The translations under genes were made by a program, and so were the position numbers. The notes under the pieces were generated by a model, which saw only the letters and a program-made list of their open reading frames with translations, was not told the DNA's origin and made no database searches. A stretch of 55,936 nucleotides of DNA, from contig CANGIQ010000019.1 in assembly GCA_947453965.1 (NCBI GenBank), positions 1 through 55,936 of the forward strand, given 5' to 3'. Every line of letters starts with the position of its first letter. Position 1 is the first letter of the stretch. Shown here piece by piece: positions 50,344 to 55,936 of the stretch. This stretch comes from Comamonadaceae bacterium (lineage in GTDB: Bacteria > Pseudomonadota > Gammaproteobacteria > Burkholderiales > Burkholderiaceae_C).

Positions 50344-52119
50344 ATGAAAAAATATTTCTTCAACGGCCTTCTCATGATGTTCGCCGCAGTAAGCCTATAT
50401 GGGTGCGGAGGCGGAGGCGGAGGCGCTAGCACTGCCGCCTCCACAATAAATGCTGCAATTTCAGGCACCGCAGCGACTGGCGCAGCGATCGCTGGAGGAA
50501 CCGTCGATTTCGTATGCGCTAACGGAGCAACAGGCACCACCGTCACCGCAGATGATGGAACCTATACGATGAATTTGACCGGGGTGACGTTGCCATGCGC
50601 AGTGAAGGTCACAGTACCAGCGACTCAGCAGAAGCTCTATTCAATCGTAGAAAGTGGGGCGACTACAGCAAACGTCACTCCACTGTCACATATTCTTTCA
50701 ACAGTCATCTTTGGAGCCAATCCTGATACGGTCTTCGCTAATTTTTCGACCTATTCATCACTGATCACAACTGACAACATAGCTGCCGCCCACACAAAAG
50801 TTAAGGCTGCTCTTACATCTATTGGTATCGATGTCACGAACTACGATTTACTCAAGACGTCATTTACGGCAACAAACGGCTCAACAAGTGGCGATGCGCT
50901 GGATCAAAAATTAGACCAAGTGGTGCACACACTGGCCTTAGCTGAAAAATCACTAACTCAAATTGGTACCGCTCTCGCAGCCTCAAATTCAAGCAACGTC
51001 ACATCGGTAACTGCAACGGCTATTGGCCCCGCAGCCAGTGCCCTTGATGATTGCCCTTACGTTAGGGGTGGCAAGTACTGGACTTTCTTGTATGACGGCG
51101 GCACTATGAGCGGAGGGAGTAACGTCACCAAGTGGAATATTGACATTAGCGCCAATCCAATGACTGCCAATGTTGTTGGAAGCAATACCAACTATTTGGT
51201 TCAAAAACTGACATCTGGTGGAACGCCAGTTAAATGCGCATTCACCATCACAATGCCAACCTCTGTGGTGACTTCTTACTTCTCTAAGAGCGGCGTTTTT
51301 GCTTGGAAGCAAGTCTTTTCCAATAACTCAGTAACTTTTGGTATGGGCGTCCCTGTACAAAGCAACTTAAATTTGAATGATGCTGCATTTGCGGGAAACT
51401 ATCCAGCAATTACATATGCCTCAGTTCAAAGTGGCGGTCAGTATTTAATGAACGGTGGTCCCTCCTACTTCAATGTGGACTCCTCCGGGAATTTGAAATT
51501 TGCTTCGTGCTCAACATCTGGAACATCGCCAACATGTGGAGCACCTTCGACGAGCAATACAAGTACCAACTCAGCGTGTACAACTAACACTGATGGCTTG
51601 ATCACGTGCACATCAGCAGACGGGAATTCAACACTAAAAGCCTTTGCAATGGTGAATCAACAACGGCCCAGTTTGTTTCTCGTGCAATCTGGAACAATCA
51701 ATGGCGCCAGCTACACAGGCGTAACGATTGCAACAAAGGCCATCACGTTAAAGTTGCCATCACTTGGTGCAACACAAGATACATCTACTGCTTGGTACTT
51801 TTATCGTGCGCCAAAGAACAATGCAAATACCACCTGGAACTTTTACAGTGGAGACACGATCAGTGGAACAGCAACAACTGTTGCAAGTTTGAACTCCGTT
51901 GATAGCTTTTACACAATAAGCTCCGGCCTTAGCTACTATCTAAATAAACCGACCGATGGCATGTACTGGATACCAAACGTAACCAACTCGTCGTTCCCTA
52001 ATGGTTCAGGAAAATCCATATCGCTCAACACAGGCGGAGGTTGGACGATTCGAACTTCATCCATGCCAACATCGACTGTGTATGACGGTTTTGATATTTT
52101 CATATCAAAACCTAACTAA
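50344..52119 (+). CDS. secreted lipoprotein of unknown function
   Basis: I do not recognise a function. The 591 aa protein opens with a lipoprotein signal (MKKYFFNGLLMMFAAVSLYGC, Cys21) and a run of Gly. A carboxypeptidase-regulatory-like beta domain follows (GTAATGAAIAGGTVDFVCANGATGTTVTADDGTYTM-type, about 40-110), then a helical section (about 120-230) and a Ser/Thr/Asn-rich beta-rich C-terminal half. AGGT lies nine bases before the ATG at 50344; an in-frame GTG at 50335 is rejected. It is lower in GC than its neighbours and bounded by terminators, which suggests separate acquisition or relaxed selection. Confidence 0.8.
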   Translation: MKKYFFNGLLMMFAAVSLYGCGGGGGGASTAASTINAAISGTAATGAAIAGGTVDFVCANGATGTTVTADDGTYTMNLTGVTLPCAVKVTVPATQQKLYSIVESGATTANVTPLSHILSTVIFGANPDTVFANFSTYSSLITTDNIAAAHTKVKAALTSIGIDVTNYDLLKTSFTATNGSTSGDALDQKLDQVVHTLALAEKSLTQIGTALAASNSSNVTSVTATAIGPAASALDDCPYVRGGKYWTFLYDGGTMSGGSNVTKWNIDISANPMTANVVGSNTNYLVQKLTSGGTPVKCAFTITMPTSVVTSYFSKSGVFAWKQVFSNNSVTFGMGVPVQSNLNLNDAAFAGNYPAITYASVQSGGQYLMNGGPSYFNVDSSGNLKFASCSTSGTSPTCGAPSTSNTSTNSACTTNTDGLITCTSADGNSTLKAFAMVNQQRPSLFLVQSGTINGASYTGVTIATKAITLKLPSLGATQDTSTAWYFYRAPKNNANTTWNFYSGDTISGTATTVASLNSVDSFYTISSGLSYYLNKPTDGMYWIPNVTNSSFPNGSGKSISLNTGGGWTIRTSSMPTSTVYDGFDIFISKPN

Positions 52120-52137
52120 AGACGTCATACGTTAGTC

Positions 52138-52163
52138 AACGAGTCGCCTTTGTGCGGCTCGTT
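52138..52163 (+). terminator. terminator-like hairpin after the lipoprotein gene
   Basis: AACGAGTCGC / GCGGCTCGTT stem with one G-U pair; a weak T-rich tail follows. Confidence 0.5.
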
Positions 52164-52209
52164 CGCTTTGGGGCTTGTATAAACTGAACGGATACAACGA
52201 GACAAGCCC

Positions 52210-53577
52210 ATGAAAGCAGAACTGAACGAGCGCATCACGCGCATTGGCCCCCACACCCCATGCGGTAACTTGATGCGCCACTATTGGCAGCCGGTGGCGC
52301 TGGTGGACGAATTCAACCCCGCGCTGGACCCGCGCATGGGCGTGCGTCCTGTCAAAGCAGTGCGCGTGCTGGGCCAAGACCTGGTGTTGTTCAAAAACGC
52401 ACAGGGCGAATTTGGCTTGCTCGACCGCGACTGCCCACACCGTGGCGCCGACTTGGCGTTCGGCCGCAACGAGGGCGACGGTTTGCGCTGCCCCTTCCAC
52501 GGCTGGAAATTTGATGTGACCGGCCAATGTCTAGAAACGCCCGCAGAACCCACGGGCAGCAAGCTGTGCCAACACGTGAAACAACGCCACTACCCGCTGG
52601 TCGAGCGCAGCGGTATTTTGTTTGGCTGGTTTGGCCCCGAAGACAGCACGCCACCGCCCTTCCCTGCGCTGGACTGCTTCACCGCGCCCAACAGCCACAC
52701 CTTTGCCTTCAAAGGTCTATGGCAATGCAATTGGCTCCAAGCGTTTGAGGTGGGCGTGGACCCGGCGCATGCCTCGTTCTTGCACCGCTTCTTTTTTGAC
52801 GAGTCGCTGGACGACACCTACGGCAAGCAGTTTCGCGGCGCCAGCGCGGGCGACATCAACGGCGAGCGCTGGCCCATGACCAAAGTGATGCGCGAGTTTG
52901 ACCAACCGCAGATCAGCGTGGACGCGGTGCCGTTTGGCATGCGCCTGACCGCACTGCGCCCCATGAACGAGGCCCTCACGCATGTGCGCGTGACGAACGC
53001 GATTTTTCCGCACACCTTTGTGATTCCGCTCTCCGAGACCATGACCATCACCCAGATGCATGTGCCCGTGGACGACACGCACACGTATTGGTATTCGGTG
53101 TTCACCAGCTTCGCCGGACCGGTCGACAAAGAGGCCATGCGCAACCAGCGCCTGAACGCGATTGACCTGCCTGACTACATCCCCAAATCGGGCAAGCACA
53201 ACCATTGGGGCTTCAGCGCCGAAGAACAAAACACCCGCACATACCTGGGCATGGGCGAAGACGACATCAACGTGCACGACCAATGGGCCTGCGAAAGCAT
53301 GGGCCCGATTCAAGACCGCACCCGCGAACACCTGGGCACCAGCGACAAAGCCATCATGGCCAACCGCCGCAATCTGTTGCAAGCGATTGACGATGTCGAG
53401 GCAGGCAAATTGCCACTGGGGCTGGCACAGCCCGATGTGGCCGCCCAACGCATGGGCCCCGACACCGTGGACGGCATTGCCCCCGCGCAAGGCTGGCAAG
53501 ACTGGTGGCGCCATGCGGTGGATAGCAAACGCCAAGGCGCACCTTGGAATGCCGCCTTGCCCGAAGGTCAGCCGTGA
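52210..53577 (+). CDS. Rieske non-haem iron oxygenase, alpha (oxygenase) subunit
   Basis: Terminal oxygenase of a two- or three-component aromatic or amine oxygenase, 455 aa. The Rieske [2Fe-2S] motif is CPHRGADL...CPFHGW (about residues 75-99) and the mononuclear iron site includes DPAHASFLHRFFFD (about 180-195). It resembles phthalate 4,5-dioxygenase-type and O-demethylase-type enzymes. It is overlapped by the glutamine-synthetase-like gene (GTGA), and a matching ferredoxin gene ends the operon. No reductase gene is seen in the window. The substrate is unknown. Confidence 0.92.
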   Translation: MKAELNERITRIGPHTPCGNLMRHYWQPVALVDEFNPALDPRMGVRPVKAVRVLGQDLVLFKNAQGEFGLLDRDCPHRGADLAFGRNEGDGLRCPFHGWKFDVTGQCLETPAEPTGSKLCQHVKQRHYPLVERSGILFGWFGPEDSTPPPFPALDCFTAPNSHTFAFKGLWQCNWLQAFEVGVDPAHASFLHRFFFDESLDDTYGKQFRGASAGDINGERWPMTKVMREFDQPQISVDAVPFGMRLTALRPMNEALTHVRVTNAIFPHTFVIPLSETMTITQMHVPVDDTHTYWYSVFTSFAGPVDKEAMRNQRLNAIDLPDYIPKSGKHNHWGFSAEEQNTRTYLGMGEDDINVHDQWACESMGPIQDRTREHLGTSDKAIMANRRNLLQAIDDVEAGKLPLGLAQPDVAAQRMGPDTVDGIAPAQGWQDWWRHAVDSKRQGAPWNAALPEGQP

Positions 53578-55076
53578 GCCGCACCAACACTGACATCAAC
53601 ACCGAGGCCATGCAGCGCACAACACGTCTGATTGAAAGCAGCGGCCTGGAGCTGGTGCGCTTTGCCTGGTGCGACACCCACGGCATGCTGCGCGGCAAAA
53701 CACTCACCGCCTCTGCGGCTGTCAAAGCCTTGCGCAGCGGCGTGGGCATGGTGAGTACCTTGATGCTCAAAGACACCTCCGACCGCACAGCGTTCAAAGT
53801 CTTTGAAGCGGGCATTGCCGATGAATTGCCGGGTTTTGAGTTCGCCAGCAACTTGCTGCTGATGCCTATTCAAGACAATTTCGAGGGCAGCTTCAAAGTG
53901 TTGCCCTGGGCCGAGAAAACCGGCTGGGTGCAATGCCAGCCCGTCTTTCAAGACGGCACGCCTGTGCCTTTTGACACCCGTCGCCAACTGCAACAGGCCT
54001 TGGCGCAGTTGGCGGAACGCGGCTGGGGCATGGTGTGCGGTTTGGAGGTGGAATTTCACATCTACCGCCTCAAAGACCCCACACACGGCCTGGACCTCGA
54101 CCCGCACACCGCCGCATGGCCCGGGCCTGCTCCCGAGGTGAGCTTGATTCACCCCGGCTACAACTTGCTGTCCGAGCATTTGTTTGACATGAGCGAGGAG
54201 CCGCTGCGCATCGTGCAGCACACCGCGCAGGCTTTGGGCTTGCCTTTACAGTCGCTCGAAATCGAACTCGGCCCCAGTCAAGTCGAAGCGGTGTTCGACG
54301 CCACCGACGCTCTCACCGCCGCCGACAACATGGTGCTGTTTCGCAGCGCCGTCAGGCAAGCCTTGCGGCGTGCGGGCTACCACGCCACCTTCATGTGCCG
54401 CCCGCCGTTTGAACAGATCATGTCCAGCGGCTGGCACTTGCACCAGTCGCTGGTCGATATGACCACCGGTCGCAACCTGTTCATGCGCGATGCAGCCGCG
54501 CCCCACACGCAGGCCAACGACGCACACCACACGCTCTCTGACATGGGCGCACAGTATTTGGCTGGCTTGCTCGCCCATGCGCAAGGCATGACGGTGATGT
54601 GCACGCCCACCGCCAACGGCTTTGGCCGCTTCAGGCCCAACGCTTTGGCACCGCAATCGATTCTGTGGGGGCGCGACAACCGGGGCGCCATGCTGCGCGT
54701 GGTTGGCCAAGCCGGTGACGGCGCCACGCGGATTGAAAACCGTTTGGGCGAACCGGCCGCCAACCCGTACCTCTACATGGCGTCGCAAATTCACGCCGGC
54801 TTGGCCGGTGTGCAAGCAGGCCTCACACCGCCCTTGGCCACCGACTCGCCCTACGCCGATGCCGCCGATGCCGCAGGCCAGGCTGAGGCCACGCGCATTC
54901 CGAACACCTTGGGCCAAGCGCTCACCGCGTTGCAACAAGACACCGCGATGTGCCAAGGGTTTGGGCAAGACTTTGTGCGCTACTACCAGCGCATCAAAAC
55001 TGCCGAGCAACAACGTTTTGATGCCGCCGAGGACAAACTGGAATTTCAGCGGCGAGAATATTTCAACCGCATTTGA
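53574..55076 (+). CDS. glutamine-synthetase-family gamma-glutamyl ligase
   Basis: ATP-dependent gamma-glutamyl ligase, 500 aa from a GTG at 53574 that overlaps the oxygenase stop (GAAGGT upstream). The GS fold is clear: beta-grasp N-domain (VRFAWCDTHGMLRGKTL), metal ligands in LEVEFHIY and LEIELGPSQVE, the catalytic-domain GWHLHQSL, NGFGRFRPNALAP and RIENRLGEPAANPYLYMA. Such non-assimilatory GS homologues (PuuA, IpuC, aniline-pathway ligases) glutamylate amines before oxidation. Pairing with a Rieske oxygenase and ferredoxin suggests degradation of an amine; the substrate is inferred only. Confidence 0.9.
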   Translation: MSRTNTDINTEAMQRTTRLIESSGLELVRFAWCDTHGMLRGKTLTASAAVKALRSGVGMVSTLMLKDTSDRTAFKVFEAGIADELPGFEFASNLLLMPIQDNFEGSFKVLPWAEKTGWVQCQPVFQDGTPVPFDTRRQLQQALAQLAERGWGMVCGLEVEFHIYRLKDPTHGLDLDPHTAAWPGPAPEVSLIHPGYNLLSEHLFDMSEEPLRIVQHTAQALGLPLQSLEIELGPSQVEAVFDATDALTAADNMVLFRSAVRQALRRAGYHATFMCRPPFEQIMSSGWHLHQSLVDMTTGRNLFMRDAAAPHTQANDAHHTLSDMGAQYLAGLLAHAQGMTVMCTPTANGFGRFRPNALAPQSILWGRDNRGAMLRVVGQAGDGATRIENRLGEPAANPYLYMASQIHAGLAGVQAGLTPPLATDSPYADAADAAGQAEATRIPNTLGQALTALQQDTAMCQGFGQDFVRYYQRIKTAEQQRFDAAEDKLEFQRREYFNRI

Positions 55077-55100
55077 TGTCCACCTTCAGACGAGACACCC

Positions 55101-55430
55101 ATGATCCAAATCCATGTATTTGAAAACGCCCAAGACACACAAGGCAAAACCATCACCGCCAAAGCGGGACAAAGCCTGATGAAAGCCGCCGTCGCAGGTG
55201 ACATTGACGGTGTGGCCGCAGACTGCGGCGGCACACTCACCTGCGCCACCTGCCATGTGATGGTGCGTGAACCTTGGTTGGGCCAATTGCCTGCGATGAC
55301 CGATGACGAAGACGGCATGCTCGACTTTGCAGCGTGTGCGCGCCAGGCCAACAGCCGTTTGTCGTGTCAGATCATCTTGACAGATGCCATGGACGGCATG
55401 CAGATCGATTTGCCAGCCAGTCAGTATTGA
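55101..55430 (+). CDS. [2Fe-2S] ferredoxin, putidaredoxin/adrenodoxin type
   Basis: Electron carrier of 109 aa, probably serving the Rieske oxygenase at 52210. The cluster cysteines are Cys42, Cys48, Cys51 and Cys89 (DCGGTLTCATC and RLSC), spaced C-X5-C-X2-C-X37-C as in adrenodoxin-type ferredoxins. It starts 24 bases after the ligase gene and converges on ffh. Confidence 0.94.
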   Translation: MIQIHVFENAQDTQGKTITAKAGQSLMKAAVAGDIDGVAADCGGTLTCATCHVMVREPWLGQLPAMTDDEDGMLDFAACARQANSRLSCQIILTDAMDGMQIDLPASQY

Positions 55431-55434
55431 CGCG

Positions 55435-55460
55435 CATCGCACGGCCAAAACCGTGCGATG
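55435..55460. terminator. hairpin between ferredoxin gene and ffh
   Basis: CATCGCACGG / CCGTGCGATG perfect 10-base arms, six-base loop, between two convergent genes. No T run on either side; it may act as a weak bidirectional terminator. Confidence 0.55.
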
Positions 55461-55462
55461 GC

Positions 55463-55936
55463 TTAGCGCATGCCGGGAAAGCCGCCACCGCCCATGCCTG
55501 GCATGCCTTTCATGCCGCCGAGTTTTTTCATCATCTTCATCAAGCCGCCGCCGCGCATCTTCTTCATCATGTCTTGCATTTGCTCAAACTCTTTGAGCAA
55601 ACGGTTGACGTCTTGCACCTGAACGCCCGCACCTGCCGCAATGCGGCGCTTGCGCGTGGCCTTGATGAGTTCGGGCTTGCGGCGCTCCAGCTCGGTCATG
55701 CTGTGGATGATGCCTTGCTTGCGGCCAATGTCTTTTTCGGCCTTGTCCATGTCCACCTGACCGGCCTTGGCCGCCATTTGCGTGGGCAATTTGTCCATCA
55801 AATTCGACAAACCGCCCATGGAGCGCATTTGCTGAATTTGGGACAAGAAATCGTTGAGGTCAAAGTTGTCACCGCGTTTGACTTTGTCGGCCAGCTTTTG
55901 CGCCGCCGCCATGTCCACGCCGGCAGTGACTTGCTC
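55463..55936 (-). CDS. ffh: signal recognition particle protein Ffh, C-terminal part (cut by window edge)
   Basis: Targets nascent membrane proteins with 4.5S RNA. The 157 visible residues are the M domain: DKVKRGDNFDLNDFLSQIQQM, then MDKAEKDIGRKQGIIHSMTELERRKPELI and the RNA-binding KATRKRRIAAGAGVQVQDVNRLLKEFEQM, ending in a Met/Gly-rich tail (MKKMRGGGLMKMMKKLGG...). The frame is open to the window edge; the NG GTPase domain lies outside. Confidence 0.96.
   Translation of the reverse strand, partial: EQVTAGVDMAAAQKLADKVKRGDNFDLNDFLSQIQQMRSMGGLSNLMDKLPTQMAAKAGQVDMDKAEKDIGRKQGIIHSMTELERRKPELIKATRKRRIAAGAGVQVQDVNRLLKEFEQMQDMMKKMRGGGLMKMMKKLGGMKGMPGMGGGGFPGMR

Noticed and set aside
1..55936. 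CRISPR arrays, tRNA/rRNA genes, insertion sequences, prophage genes
   Set aside because: I looked for regular repeats, cloverleaf-like gaps and transposase or integrase motifs and saw none.

Overview
The window is a chromosomal segment of a Gram-negative betaproteobacterium, most likely Burkholderiales/Comamonadaceae. This is inferred from gene content and style: Bug-type tripartite-tricarboxylate binding protein, IclR and Rieske/ferredoxin catabolic genes, moderate-to-high GC, and P- and L-ring proteins. No rRNA or tRNA gene, CRISPR array, transposase or phage gene was seen. Species cannot be named from the sequence.

Region 1 (1-35900) is a near-continuous flagellar locus. The minus strand carries flgB-C-D-E-F-G-H-I-J-K-L-fliD, followed by fliC, which is cut by the left edge. 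A LysM/transglycosylase gene lies upstream of flgB, divergent from flgA. On the plus strand are flgA, flgM and flgN. A minus-strand operon holds flgP-like, flgT-like, a LysM protein, a FliK-like protein and a FlhB C-terminal paralogue. An AAA+ sigma-54 activator diverges from it. Then come flhA-flhF-flhG-fliA-unknown gene-fliS-motA-motB on the minus strand and fliK-fliL-fliM-fliN on the plus strand. FlhF/FlhG suggests a polar flagellum. I can read sigma-54 type promoters (GG-N10-GC) before flgB, flgA, flhA and probably fliK, and sigma-28 type promoters before fliC, flgM and fliS. Together with the GAFTGA-bearing activator, FliA and FlgM, this implies a FleQ/RpoN to FliA cascade rather than an FlhDC one. 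The hook (1262 aa) and first hook-filament junction protein (1129 aa) are two to three times the usual size and share an inserted module.

Region 2 (35900-41700) is mixed: a YkgJ-like cysteine-cluster protein, an ATP-grasp enzyme paired with a Bug-type solute-binding protein, two divergent paralogues of a family I do not recognise (start MGM[K/R]VGGSS, GDL/GNL-type repeats) with flagellar-type promoter candidates, and a membrane-anchored coiled-coil alpha-carbonic anhydrase.

Region 3 (41700-48500) is a catabolic cluster around an IclR regulator: a TIM-barrel isomerase-like protein, an FAD oxidoreductase fused to NIPSNAP domains, an AroE-like dehydrogenase and a second related FAD oxidoreductase. 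Region 4 (48500-55936) has miaB, a more AT-rich islet (XRE regulator plus a secreted lipoprotein), a Rieske oxygenase / glutamine-synthetase-like / [2Fe-2S] ferredoxin operon, and the C-terminal part of ffh, cut by the right edge.
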